Below, piece after piece: positions 9,249 to 18,231 of a stretch of DNA of 64,000 nt. The notes beneath the pieces are model-generated. The model saw only the letters and a program-made list of their open reading frames with translations, ran no database searches and was not told the origin of the DNA. Source of the stretch: Pyrinomonadaceae bacterium MAG19_C2-C3 (GTDB taxonomy: Bacteria; Acidobacteriota; Blastocatellia; Pyrinomonadales; Pyrinomonadaceae); NCBI GenBank assembly GCA_024330265.1, contig JANDLT010000007.1, positions 1 to 64,000 of the forward strand, written 5' to 3'. How positions within the stretch are numbered: position 1 is the stretch's first letter; each line of letters starts with the position of its first letter. A program made the translations under genes and the position numbers.

Positions 9249-9368
9249 ACGTCACAACATCAAAACATAAGAGTAAAAGTGAGAGAGGCGTGAGTAGCTT
9301 TTTATGTTTAAACTTCTGCGAAGGAGTCTTTTAGATTAAATGCTCTCCAACAATTTTTTACCTTTGCT

Positions 9369-9550
9369 CTTAGCTGGACTTTATCCATTTTGGAAATGGG
9401 CGGCATCAATAAAAGACTTAGCGTTCTGACTATTAGCGAAACTTTTTGCAGGTCGTGGTTGTCACCGACATATTGAAATGTCCGCACTGAAAACAAAAGA
9501 CTTATGCCAGCGGCATTTTGGCATTCTAAAAATGGATAAAGTCGAGCTTA
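9369..9550. repeat. imperfect inverted-repeat element
   Basis: Left arm 9369-9391 (CTTAGCTGGACTTTATCCAT...) matches the reverse complement of the right end at about 9529-9550. The similarity continues inward through AAAGACTTA/TAAGTCTTT. The length is about 180 bp with no coding capacity. Its right end abuts the next palindromic element. Confidence 0.6.
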
Positions 9551-9791
9551 GAGCATGTCTGAAAAGTCTGTGTCCCGAAAGGGACATCCTGATAATAGCC
9601 CAGCGATTCATCGCTGGGAGCCGAGAGAAAAGCCGATGCAGTCCCGTCAGGGACGGCTGATGCTTCATTGTCGCCATTATTTCAGCCGTCCCTGACGGGA
9701 CTTCGCCCTTGATGCGTCGGCTATCCCCAGCGATGAATCGCTGGGCTATTATCAAATCGTCCCTCACGGGACTTTTCAGACACGCTCTTAG
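9547..9791. repeat. 245-bp MITE-like inverted-repeat element
   Basis: The ends CTTAGAGCATGTCTGAAAAGT and ACTTTTCAGACACGCTCTTAG are near-perfect inverted repeats. Inside are mirrored hairpins CCCAGCGATTCATCGCTGGG and blocks of GTCCCTGACGGGAC. Together with 9369-9550 it fills most of the 702-bp gap 9249-9950, which has no gene. It is probably non-autonomous mobile DNA or a BIME-like repeat. Confidence 0.75.
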
Positions 9792-9950
9792 TGGATTGAC
9801 CCACTAAACTCCTCGCGTTATGACCGCTTTCTGCGCCGTACACCTGACGCGGCACACTACTAACGCGGTTTTTCCAACGCAGATACGCCGCCACACTTGT
9901 CCCAACATTTCACCCATAGCACGTTTCCTCAAGACCAAAGGAGTCCCCAG

Positions 9951-12920
9951 ATGTTTAGAACTAAGACGATCATCGTAGCTACCCGGCACGCATTCTTTCA
10001 ACAACCATCACGGCACGCGGCGCGGCAACTGACACGACGCAAATGGCAATCCGGCGGAGTTCTGTTGGCGATGCTGCTGTTCGCGGGCGTCCTCTCCACC
10101 ATCGCCGCGCTCGCCGACGGCGCGACGACGATACTGGTGAGCGTCAACAGTGCGGGGACATTCAGCAGCAGCGGTTCTTTCGATCCGTCCATCAGTGCCA
10201 ACAACGGGCGGTATGTCGCTTTCTCCAGCGAAGCAAACAACTTGACGGCGAACGATACAAACGCAATCAAAGATGTATTCGTGCGCGACTTGCAAACCGG
10301 GACGACGACACTGGTGAGCGTCAACATCACCGGGACAGGCGGCGGCAACCATGTATCTCTCGATCCGTCCATCAACGCAAACGGGCGATTTGTGGCTTTC
10401 TCCAGCCTTGCCAGCGACTTGGTGGCGAACGACACGAACGGGACTATCGATGTATTCGTGCGCGACTTGTGGAAAAACACGACGCGACTGGTGAGCTACG
10501 TCAACAGCGCGGGGACGGCGGGCGGCAACAGTTCTTACTCTCCGTCCATCAGTGCCGACGGGCGGTATGTGGCTTTCTCCAGTGGTGCCAACAATCTGAT
10601 TGTGAATGACACAAACCTTACCACCGATGTGTTTGTACGCGACTTGGAATTTGGAATAACACTACTGGTAAGCCGCAAGTTCTTGGGAACAGAGAGCGGC
10701 AACGGACCTTCTCTCGATCCGTCCATCAGTTTCTACGGAGGGCATGTGGCTTTTCACAGCGCAGCCAGCGATTTGACGGCGAACGACACGAACGGGACTT
10801 ATGATGTATTCGTGTACGACTTGAAGGATGGCGCGACGGAACTGGCGAGCGTCAGCAGCGCAGCCACGTCGGGCAGCGGCAACAGTGGTTCCTTCTCTCC
10901 GTCCATCAGTGCCCACGGGCGGTATGTGGCTTTCAACAGTGGTGCCAGCGACTTGACGCTGAATGACACGAACAACAATTTAGATGTATTCATGCGCGAC
11001 GTGCAAAGCGAAACGACGACAATGGTGAGCGTCAACCGCGCGGGGACAAACGGCGGCAACCATTATTCTTACGAGTCGTCCATCAGTTCTGACGGGCGGT
11101 ATGTGGCTTTCCGCAGCGATGCCGGCGACTTGACGGCTATCAACACGTTCCGCACTTCCAGTATATTCGTGCGCGATTTGCAAACAAGCACGACTTCGCT
11201 CGTCAGCGTCAATAATAATGGTGCAATCGCCAACAATGTTTCTTTCAATCCGTCCATCGATTCCGACGGGCGCATCGTCGCGTTCCGCACCAAAGCCAAC
11301 AACCTCGACACTAGAGATTCGGGCAATGGTGATGACATCTATGTGCGTGAGTTGTCGCCCGCACCTGCACCCGCACAAATACAATTCGATTCCGCGACCT
11401 ACTCCGTCACCGAAAACGGCACGGGCGCAACCATCACCGTCACGCGCTCCGGCAACCTCTCCGCTCCCGTCACCGTCAACTACGCGACGAGCGACGACAC
11501 AGCTTTAGCCGGAAGCGACTACGATTCAACCGCGAACACGCTCGTCTTCGCCGCAAACGAAACCACCCAAACCTTCACCGTCCCTATCACCAACAATTCA
11601 ACTACCGAATCATCCGAAACCCTCAACCTCACACTCTCCAGCCCCTCAAGCGACGCGACACTTGGCACTCAAAGCACCGCCGTCTTAACCATCACCGACG
11701 ACGACACTGACGCGGACGGCGATGGCATCCCTGACGCTTCAGATAACTGTCCCAACGTCTCGAATGCCGACCAAGCCAACACGGACGGCGATTCGGAAGG
11801 CGACGCCTGCGATGCGGACGACGACAACGACACCGTGCTTGACGCTTCAGATAACTGCCCGCTTGTCTCTAACTCCGACCAACTCGATTCGGACGGCGAC
11901 ACCATCGGCAACGTCTGCGATGCCGATGACGACAACGACGGTATCAACGATGCTTCCGACAATTGCCCGCTCATCGCTAACTCCACGCAGGCGGACACCG
12001 ACGCCGACGGATTAGGTGATGCGTGCGATGCCTACAATGAACCTCCGGCGAACATACCGGTCAGCACTTTGACGCTCACCCCGACGAGCGTGAACGGCGG
12101 CGTACCCTCCACAGGCAAAGTAACCTTGAGCCGCGTGGCTCCGGCGGGCGGGGCGAGCGTTGTCCTCTCCAGCAATAATGCGGCGGCTGCCAGCGTGCCG
12201 CAGAGCGTAATTGTGCCGGGCGGCGGTCGCATCGCTACTTTCCCTGTCACCACCTACCCGGTCGCGGCTAACACTGCGGTGCGCGTCTCCGCCATCGGCG
12301 GCGGAACGACCAAGATCGCCACGCTGACAATCAAAGCACCGGTACTCACGAAACTAATTCTTAGCCCGACGAGCGTCACGGGGGGCATCCCCTCTACCGG
12401 CACGGTGACACTGAGCGGCGCGGCTCCCGCAGGCGGCACACTCGCCACGCTCTTCAGCAATAACACGGCGGCGGCGACTGTACCCGCGAGCATCACGGTT
12501 GATGCCGGAGCGACCACCGCGACCTTTGTAATTGCGACCTCTCCGGTGGCAGCGAACAAATCTGTCACAATCGCGTCAAGAGTCGGCACTGTGTCGAAGA
12601 CGGCACAATTGATTGTTAAGACACCCGTCGTCAGCCTCGTCACCTTAGACCCGACGAGCGTGGTGGGCGGAGCGACTTCGTTGGGGACGGTGACGTTGAC
12701 CGGAGTCGCGCCGACGGGCGGCGCAGTCGTTACTTTGCGGAGTTCACGGACAACGGCGGCGACTGTTCCGGCAAGCGTCACGGTAGCCGGAGGCGCAAGC
12801 ACAGCGACATTTATCGTGACGACGCGGACAGTGACGGCAAGCACCACCGCCACAATCTCGGCAACACGCAGCGTGACGAAGACGGCAATACTGTCCGTTA
12901 CGCCGTCGCAACAAAACTGA
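9951..12920 (+). CDS. secreted multidomain protein: beta-propeller, Calx-beta, TSP3, Ig-like repeats
   Basis: A 989-aa exported protein. A long basic N-terminus and hydrophobic segment (VLLAMLLFAGVLSTIAALA) form the signal. Then come about seven repeats of roughly 60 aa with GRYVAFSSxAxNLxxNDTN and DVFVRDLxTGTTTLVSV, i.e. PD40/TolB-like propeller blades (about 50-475). A Calx-beta domain follows (VTENGTGATITVTRSG...SETLNLTLSSP...ITDDD), then three thrombospondin-type-3 calcium-binding repeats (DADGDGIPDASDNCP). Last are three ~95-aa Ig-like repeats (LTPTSVNGGVPSTGxVTLSxxAPAGG). The start at 9951 has AGGAG eight bases upstream. No anchor or sorting tail is seen. A surface or adhesion role is inference. 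Confidence 0.8.
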   Translation: MFRTKTIIVATRHAFFQQPSRHAARQLTRRKWQSGGVLLAMLLFAGVLSTIAALADGATTILVSVNSAGTFSSSGSFDPSISANNGRYVAFSSEANNLTANDTNAIKDVFVRDLQTGTTTLVSVNITGTGGGNHVSLDPSINANGRFVAFSSLASDLVANDTNGTIDVFVRDLWKNTTRLVSYVNSAGTAGGNSSYSPSISADGRYVAFSSGANNLIVNDTNLTTDVFVRDLEFGITLLVSRKFLGTESGNGPSLDPSISFYGGHVAFHSAASDLTANDTNGTYDVFVYDLKDGATELASVSSAATSGSGNSGSFSPSISAHGRYVAFNSGASDLTLNDTNNNLDVFMRDVQSETTTMVSVNRAGTNGGNHYSYESSISSDGRYVAFRSDAGDLTAINTFRTSSIFVRDLQTSTTSLVSVNNNGAIANNVSFNPSIDSDGRIVAFRTKANNLDTRDSGNGDDIYVRELSPAPAPAQIQFDSATYSVTENGTGATITVTRSGNLSAPVTVNYATSDDTALAGSDYDSTANTLVFAANETTQTFTVPITNNSTTESSETLNLTLSSPSSDATLGTQSTAVLTITDDDTDADGDGIPDASDNCPNVSNADQANTDGDSEGDACDADDDNDTVLDASDNCPLVSNSDQLDSDGDTIGNVCDADDDNDGINDASDNCPLIANSTQADTDADGLGDACDAYNEPPANIPVSTLTLTPTSVNGGVPSTGKVTLSRVAPAGGASVVLSSNNAAAASVPQSVIVPGGGRIATFPVTTYPVAANTAVRVSAIGGGTTKIATLTIKAPVLTKLILSPTSVTGGIPSTGTVTLSGAAPAGGTLATLFSNNTAAATVPASITVDAGATTATFVIATSPVAANKSVTIASRVGTVSKTAQLIVKTPVVSLVTLDPTSVVGGATSLGTVTLTGVAPTGGAVVTLRSSRTTAATVPASVTVAGGASTATFIVTTRTVTASTTATISATRSVTKTAILSVTPSQQN

Positions 12921-13036
12921 GATGGTGGGTCAAACGAGAGCGAAGATGTAACTACAGATGGACATAGATAAACATAGTGGGAATGGAAGTATTTGGCAGT
13001 TCTTAAATTCTCACCTGACGCGGTGATTAGAATCCG

Positions 13037-13098
13037 ACTCATATCGCGCGTAATTAGGTAGGACGACAATGCGCCCTGCTTGAACGCGCGATATGAGT
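13037..13098. repeat. 15-bp perfect inverted repeat
   Basis: ACTCATATCGCGCGT at 13037-13051 and its exact complement at 13084-13098 are separated by 32 bases. It sits in the 309-bp gap between two secreted-protein genes and may be a regulator site or a weak terminator. Nothing else was identified in that gap except a leader motif near 13179-13205 that resembles 9811-9837. Confidence 0.6.
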
Positions 13099-13229
13099 TT
13101 GCACGGATGTTCTTCATCGGCAATTGACGAAGAACACTGAGCGGCTTGGACGCCCGCGAAACCCTCACCCGCTAATAACCTCGCATGTGACCGTTTTCTG
13201 TATCGCTTTATAAAGCAAGGAGTGTTTCC

Positions 13230-15833
13230 ATGATTTCCACACGTTATTCGTTCCATCACGTTAAGCCCTCGTCTAAAGCAAGAAGTTTGAAGGGAAATGA
13301 GCGACTCATACGCTATGCGTCGTACTTGCTCATGGTCACGCTGTTGATACAGCTACAAACGCCGCTCATCCATGGTCAAGCAATTGCTCCAATCGGCGAG
13401 AAAGGCTCGGCAGCGACGTTTAGCGAAAACCCTTTAGGCATCAGTCTCCACCGCGAACTTCTTTCATCTGATAACAATTGGCAAGCCTATCGCACCGTTA
13501 AGTTCGACGAACTGAAGCGTCTCGGTGTATTGACCGAATCTGCCGATGCTCCTGAGAAAGAACGTGATTCCAGTGTGACGATTAAGGGCAACGATGGTTT
13601 AGGTGCCTTCTTCCCCTTGCCGTTTAGTAATGGTGAGGGCGCATATGAGTATGCTTTTCGCCACTCGGCACCTAATCAGTACGATGCGAGTAGAATCGGC
13701 AAGTTTTTTGGTCCTACGCTCTCAGGCTTGTTTTTTGGCGACACTCGCATTAAGAATCAGCTTGCCACGCTCGGCGGGTTCGGAAGCCAACAGGCTTCCG
13801 CCGTCGCTCTCCAACAGGTTCAAAAATCCAACAGCGCGTCTAACCCACAACTCGGCTTAATCAGAAGTCTAAATAAACCCTTGTTCGGTGTTCCTACTAA
13901 CCAATACCTCGGCTCACCTACATATCCCGGTGGATTTGACATCAACATTCCTACTTTCAGTAGCGCGCCCCGCATCGATCCGTTGTGGAGCGGAGCCGGG
14001 GCGGGATTTAACTCTACTTCGCAAACAGTGCTGTCGGTATTAGGTTATAACTCGAATTCTTCGCAAAACTTCGCCTCTCAGTTCATCTCAAACTTAAACA
14101 CGTTTTCATCACCGTGGAATCCCGCGTTCACGAGATCGGGCGGGTTCAGGCTATTCAGCACTAGCCGGGCGGGTAAGCTGCAAACCACACAGCAAGTTTC
14201 ACCAATCGTTGCGACGCCTTTGGAAGCGTTGGAAGAAAAGTATGGAGAAATCGCGGGGCAGCAACTACAAGCATATTACTCTCCCGATCTTCGCGCGCTA
14301 CGCGCCACGCCCTATAAAATACTCACGGCACTCACCCACACAGACCCTCTATACATGTACTTAAGCTACGAACTCAACACCGTGTTTCAACAGATACTCA
14401 CCACGCGACCGAACTACAGGAACTTGGAAACACTGTCTCGAATAATCGCTTCATACTCCGAGCCGCCGACGAGTACGGAGGAATTGAAAAGGCGTTACAA
14501 CGCGCGCCTGTTGTATTTGTACTTAAGCGCGCAAGTGGAGTACGAGTGTTTTATCTTTCTGGCATCCAATCCGCGATTGGCATCCGACATCAACGAAACC
14601 TACTTTGTTTTACTAAAAATTCAAGACGGGGACTATACGCACCCGGCGGCGAGGCAAGCATTCGTTGATTTACAGGAACGCTTCAGGCAGAATTTTACGG
14701 GAAGCCGCGAGTATAAGAATTTCGTTGACGAGTACAAGGCACTGCTGGACGAGTATCCGGTTTTCAAAGAATATCTCCAACTGAATCAAGAAGTCGCTGC
14801 TCGAATTCCAACCTTCAACAATCACCCGAAGGTGAGAGCGGTCGAGAACATGACGAATGCCGCGCTACAAAGCCAAAGGGTAGGGAATACGATTAGTGTC
14901 AACTACCAACAGTACACCAACCGGGTTAATGAAATTTTGGCGGCGACCAATTTCACCGTCGAGGCTGAACGATTCCACGAGCAACTCAACGCACAAATTC
15001 AAGCCAATCCGACATACCGATTGATGACGCTCACGCAGTTGATCAACTTGATCGTGTTGCAAGACTACCAGAAGACTGTGCATGACACTGTTGCCCGGTG
15101 TTTCGCCACTTACGGCAATGCTTGTAATCCTTATGCCATTTCTGAACTCAACGCTTACATCTTCAGCGACAATACGGTACAACTGATTTCCAATGTCGGC
15201 GACCTTCTCGAAATCGAGAACACATTCTGGTACGACTTCTACAATAGCTCTAATTACTTAGATTTAGAGGTCGAAGCCGCCGAAAGAATCCAAAGGACGC
15301 TAGGTTTTTCTTCTCAGAACTCGCCCGAAGAAATGCAAGCGTTCGGAAGTTCAGTGTTCGACAGCTTGCTAGACGCGCGTGACCGGTTCAATCAATCCGT
15401 AGATTCTCTGCCGGAGTTAAACGCCCTGCAAACTGCCCGCACCGATTTAACCTCCACCTTTCAAAGCGATTCACTCGAACTTAAACGACGCTTCGAGCGC
15501 ATGGGGCAAATAGCCACGCAGTTGAAGGAAGGAACATTTTGCACCTACTCGACCACGCTGAACCAGCAGAGTTTTCAGGCGAAAGGCGGAGTCGGAACCG
15601 TAAATGTTACGACGCAGACTGCCTGCGCGTGGACGGCAACAAGCGGTGTGGATTGGATTAGATTGACACCCGGCACCAACACCTCCGGCAACGGAAGCGT
15701 AAGCTACACCCTGCTTGCCAACCCCAGCACCGTTGCACGCACCGGCACCCTCACCGTCGCCGGAAAGAACATCACCATTCAACAACTCGGACGTAAAGGG
15801 CGCACCAGTCGCTTTCCCAGAGTTAAAAGATGA
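13230..15833 (+). CDS. secreted protein with C-terminal BACON-like domain
   Basis: An 867-aa exported protein. The signal region is basic followed by LLMVTLLIQLQTPLIHGQ. The long middle part (about 60-760) is Gln/Asn/Tyr-rich, mostly helical in look, and not recognised. The last ~85 residues (CTYSTTLNQQSFQAKGGVGT...CAWTATSGVDWIRLT...GTLTVAGKNITIQQLG) match the BACON/Ig-like beta-sandwich pattern: a conserved W-T...WI, Cys on strand one and a closing I-x-Q. BACON domains are usually linked to carbohydrate or mucin binding. The ATG has AGGAG nine bases upstream. It is probably a functional partner of the 9951 gene, since both follow similar leader sequence; this is inference. Confidence 0.7.
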   Translation: MISTRYSFHHVKPSSKARSLKGNERLIRYASYLLMVTLLIQLQTPLIHGQAIAPIGEKGSAATFSENPLGISLHRELLSSDNNWQAYRTVKFDELKRLGVLTESADAPEKERDSSVTIKGNDGLGAFFPLPFSNGEGAYEYAFRHSAPNQYDASRIGKFFGPTLSGLFFGDTRIKNQLATLGGFGSQQASAVALQQVQKSNSASNPQLGLIRSLNKPLFGVPTNQYLGSPTYPGGFDINIPTFSSAPRIDPLWSGAGAGFNSTSQTVLSVLGYNSNSSQNFASQFISNLNTFSSPWNPAFTRSGGFRLFSTSRAGKLQTTQQVSPIVATPLEALEEKYGEIAGQQLQAYYSPDLRALRATPYKILTALTHTDPLYMYLSYELNTVFQQILTTRPNYRNLETLSRIIASYSEPPTSTEELKRRYNARLLYLYLSAQVEYECFIFLASNPRLASDINETYFVLLKIQDGDYTHPAARQAFVDLQERFRQNFTGSREYKNFVDEYKALLDEYPVFKEYLQLNQEVAARIPTFNNHPKVRAVENMTNAALQSQRVGNTISVNYQQYTNRVNEILAATNFTVEAERFHEQLNAQIQANPTYRLMTLTQLINLIVLQDYQKTVHDTVARCFATYGNACNPYAISELNAYIFSDNTVQLISNVGDLLEIENTFWYDFYNSSNYLDLEVEAAERIQRTLGFSSQNSPEEMQAFGSSVFDSLLDARDRFNQSVDSLPELNALQTARTDLTSTFQSDSLELKRRFERMGQIATQLKEGTFCTYSTTLNQQSFQAKGGVGTVNVTTQTACAWTATSGVDWIRLTPGTNTSGNGSVSYTLLANPSTVARTGTLTVAGKNITIQQLGRKGRTSRFPRVKR

Positions 15834-15851
15834 AGGCAACTTTACTGCACG

Positions 15852-15897
15852 AAACAAAAGGCGGCACCGCATATAAACGCGGTGCCGCCTTTTGTTT
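15852..15897. terminator. bidirectional intrinsic terminator
   Basis: A perfect 19-bp stem (15852-15870 with 15879-15897) has an 8-nt loop. GCGGCACCGC arms are flanked by AAAAG on one side and CTTTTGTTT on the other. It sits between convergent genes and can end both. Confidence 0.9.
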
Positions 15898-15932
15898 TAC
15901 CGAATTTACAACTTTGTCGGACGAGGATAGCT

Positions 15933-16766
15933 TCAGAAGCTGCTTTCGCGCACGTCCATTTTCTGGAACATAAAGACGACGCGCATCGTGCGCGGGCGTT
16001 GGTCGAGGGAAGCGGGAACGAACACCGCGCCGCGTCGCAAGGCGTCTTCGACTTCATCGAGCATACGCGGGTCGCGTGGCGGGCTGATGACTTCGGCAAG
16101 CGTGGCGTGACCGTCGCTAAAAACGTCTGCGAGAACAACCATGTCGTCTTCGCCCGTTGTATCGTCGTCCGGTGGTTCGTTCCACTGAAGTGAGGCGAGT
16201 TGTCCGTTCGGGTTGAGGCTGGGCGAGGTAATGGTGAAGGGTTCGCGGCTGGCGACGTAGGCTTCGGGTGTCACGGGTTGCGTCACATCGTAACCGGAGT
16301 GCGTTTGACTCGAAGCAAACGAATTGGCGTCTATCACACTGACGCCGACCGATTCATGTTCCATGCCGTGAAGCGCAACGAAGTTCGAGCGTAGCGCACC
16401 AAGCACGCCGAAGAATAAAATCAGCGACGCGAACGCTCCGACGGTGTAAGGCATGAGCCGCGAGAAAGACCATTGCCGCAGACGTTCGGAAAAGCCGACG
16501 GGCGTTTCGCTGTTCATCTGTGCGAGGGCGGCGCGTTCGGTTTGCAAGCGCGAGTTGATGACGGCGGCAAGGTCGGACGGTGCGGCGGAATGTGAGAGCA
16601 TCGCAAGCTGACGCACGACGGCGCGTGTGTGCGCGTGTTCGGCGCGACACACGGGACACTCGGCGAGGTGTTCGTCGCACGCTTGACGAAGCGAAGCGGG
16701 CAGGCAATCGTCAAGGTAAGTTGATGAGTTTCGTTGAAAATCTTCGCACGTCATATTGCACGTCAT
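15933..16766 (-). CDS. zinc-finger anti-sigma factor, membrane-anchored
   Basis: A 277-aa single-pass membrane protein. The N-terminal anti-sigma zinc finger is visible as H-x3-C-x2-C in CDEHLAECPVCRAE, with further Cys residues at the N-terminus. A transmembrane helix (about 110-130, VGAFASLILFFGVLGAL) separates it from a periplasmic domain. That domain contains an Asp-rich stretch and ends MRVVFMFQKMDV, a beta-rich tail common in acidobacterial anti-sigma proteins. It would sequester the ECF sigma factor encoded just upstream (17131-17802). Initiation could also be at the ATG at 16754. Unusually, a MITE-like element lies between the two genes. Confidence 0.8.
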   Translation of the reverse strand: MTCNMTCEDFQRNSSTYLDDCLPASLRQACDEHLAECPVCRAEHAHTRAVVRQLAMLSHSAAPSDLAAVINSRLQTERAALAQMNSETPVGFSERLRQWSFSRLMPYTVGAFASLILFFGVLGALRSNFVALHGMEHESVGVSVIDANSFASSQTHSGYDVTQPVTPEAYVASREPFTITSPSLNPNGQLASLQWNEPPDDDTTGEDDMVVLADVFSDGHATLAEVISPPRDPRMLDEVEDALRRGAVFVPASLDQRPRTMRVVFMFQKMDVRESSF

Positions 16767-16796
16767 AATTGTTCAAACCATGAAAACTTATATCTA

Positions 16797-17067
16797 CAAG
16801 TGAATGACTCATTTGTCCCGGCTGTTGTTTCCGTCGTGGGAAAACGAGCTTCGCGTTCAGCAGACGTGTAAATCAAAAATCGGATGATGAGCGTGCATAA
16901 AACGAGGCGGGCATAATTTCTGACGGGTGTTGCTGACCGTTTCAAAGTTGCCCGCGACGCACAAACGCGCATCGCCGCTTGAATGACGCACCGACTAAAT
17001 CTAATTCGCTTCCTGACCACTTTGGCACCGGATATATGTAAGCCGGGACAAATCAATCATTCACTTG
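16797..17067. mobile_element. MITE-like element between sigma and anti-sigma genes
   Basis: Terminal inverted repeats of 27 bp (16797-16823 and 17041-17067; 25 of 27 match, starting CAAGTGAATGA and containing ATTTGTCCCGGCT) bound a 271-bp block without a supported gene. It fills most of the 364-bp gap between the sigma and anti-sigma genes. No clear target duplication was seen. It is likely a non-autonomous transposon, or an ancient one. Confidence 0.65.
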
Positions 17068-17130
17068 TCAAAGAGCGGTTGCCCAAAACGGAGAGAGTTT
17101 CACAAAAACATCATTGGACGAAAGTGGCGG

Positions 17131-17802
17131 CTAACGAAAATGTTTTTCAAGCCGTCGTCTCAGTTCGGCACGCGCCCGCGACAATCTTGATTTAACCGTA
17201 CCGACCGTCGTCCCGACCGCTTGTGCGACTTCCTCGTAACTCAAGCCTTCGATGTCGCGTAGGACGACGATTTCGCGTTGCCTGTGTCCGAGTTTATCGA
17301 GAGCCGCGAACAACATCCGCTCACGTTCGCGCGTGAGCGCGGCTTGTTCCGGGTTGTCACTGCGCCCGTCGGGAAGCGAATTGTAAAGCGGGTTTTGCGT
17401 TTCGCCGGACTCATCCGAATCAAGTGAAATCGTCGAAGCCCGTCCGCGTCGTCGCCACCACCTTACGCGATTGCGGGCTTGATTGAGGGCGATGCGATAA
17501 AGCCAAGTTTTCAAATCCGCTTCGCCGCGAAAGTTGCCGATGTTGCGGAAAGCTTGCAAGAAAGTTTCCTGCGTCAAGTCGCGGGCTTCTTCCGCATCCT
17601 GTGTCAAACGCAACAGAAGTCCATAAACATCCGGTGTGCGTTCGGTCACAAGTTTTTCAAAACACGCCGCGTCGCCCGCGCGCAAGCGGTCAATAAACCA
17701 CGCTTCGTAATCAAGCCACACATCGCCGGGAGTCGCACGCTGCCCCGCAACGCCGCCGATGTCCGCTTCCGTGCGGAGAGCAATTGGCTCAAAGAAACGC
17801 AC
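17131..17802 (-). CDS. ECF-type RNA polymerase sigma factor
   Basis: A 223-aa sigma factor of the extracytoplasmic-function (RpoE/SigW-like) group. Region 2 is at about 40-110 (FEKLVTERTPDVYGLLLRLTQDAEEARDLTQETFLQAF...LKTWLYRIALNQARNRVR). Region 4 is at about 160-220 (LGHRQREIVVLRDIEGLSYEEVAQAVGTTVGTVKSRLSRAR). The start is GTG at 17802 with an AAAGG-type site eight bases upstream. It pairs with the zinc-finger anti-sigma gene downstream, although the two are split by 364 bp. Confidence 0.92.
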   Translation of the reverse strand: MRFFEPIALRTEADIGGVAGQRATPGDVWLDYEAWFIDRLRAGDAACFEKLVTERTPDVYGLLLRLTQDAEEARDLTQETFLQAFRNIGNFRGEADLKTWLYRIALNQARNRVRWWRRRGRASTISLDSDESGETQNPLYNSLPDGRSDNPEQAALTRERERMLFAALDKLGHRQREIVVLRDIEGLSYEEVAQAVGTTVGTVKSRLSRARAELRRRLEKHFR

Positions 17803-17971
17803 TAGGCTAACCTTTCCGCCTGTTTCGCTATGTGGTTCAATTCAAAAGTTCGGCGGCGCATCGTCCAACACATTGTTAGACACCGCTTCCGAAAAAGAGT
17901 TCCAAGAAAATTTTTATTGTCCTTCGTAATTTCGCGCCTTGTATGCTTAATTCACCAATCATTCGTTAAGT

Positions 17972-18093
17972 AGAAGCTATCTGAAAAAATGATTCACGTT
18001 TGTTTAGAGGCGGGCTATGCCCGCCGGTTCGGTGACAGAGGCGGGCATAGCCCGCCTCTAAACAAGATGTTTGATGATTTTGAAGCAGCTTCT
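17972..18093. repeat. TTTAGAGGCGGGC palindrome element, copy 1
   Basis: A perfect 25-bp inverted repeat (18001-18025 with 18040-18064) carries GTTTAGAGGCGGGC. It is nested in weaker outer arms AGAAGCT (17972) and AGCTTCT (18087). TCACCAATCA occurs on both sides (17952 and 18096). Two sequence-related copies lie at 20328 and 30816. The rest of the 429-bp gap holds only a promoter candidate. Confidence 0.75.
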
Positions 18094-18123
18094 AATCACC
18101 AATCAAATCGGTTTTTGTGTAAC

Positions 18124-18153
18124 TTGACAAGCTTCTTAAGCCGCACTTAGAGT
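18124..18153 (+). promoter_or_regulatory. candidate sigma70-type promoter for 18232 gene
   Basis: TTGACA at 18124-18129, an 18-bp spacer and TAGAGT at 18148-18153 (4 of 6 to consensus), about 78 bases before the GTG start of the downstream gene. Confidence 0.4.
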
Positions 18154-18231
18154 GTACCGCTTACCAAGCAACGCACGCCAAACCATTCATATACAACCGA
18201 CATACACACTAAAAGTAAGGTGCATTAAGAA

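Noticed and set aside
12254-13168. A 304-aa minus-strand frame opposite the secreted propeller protein
   Set aside because: It is a shadow of the repeated Ig-like region and lacks a start signal or a family match.
16763-17056. A 97-aa frame between the sigma and anti-sigma genes
   Set aside because: It lies within the MITE-like element and has no conserved look.
17803-18231. tRNA or small RNA gene
   Set aside because: Only palindromes and a promoter candidate were found; no T-loop (GTTCGA) with a matching acceptor stem was seen in this or the other gaps.
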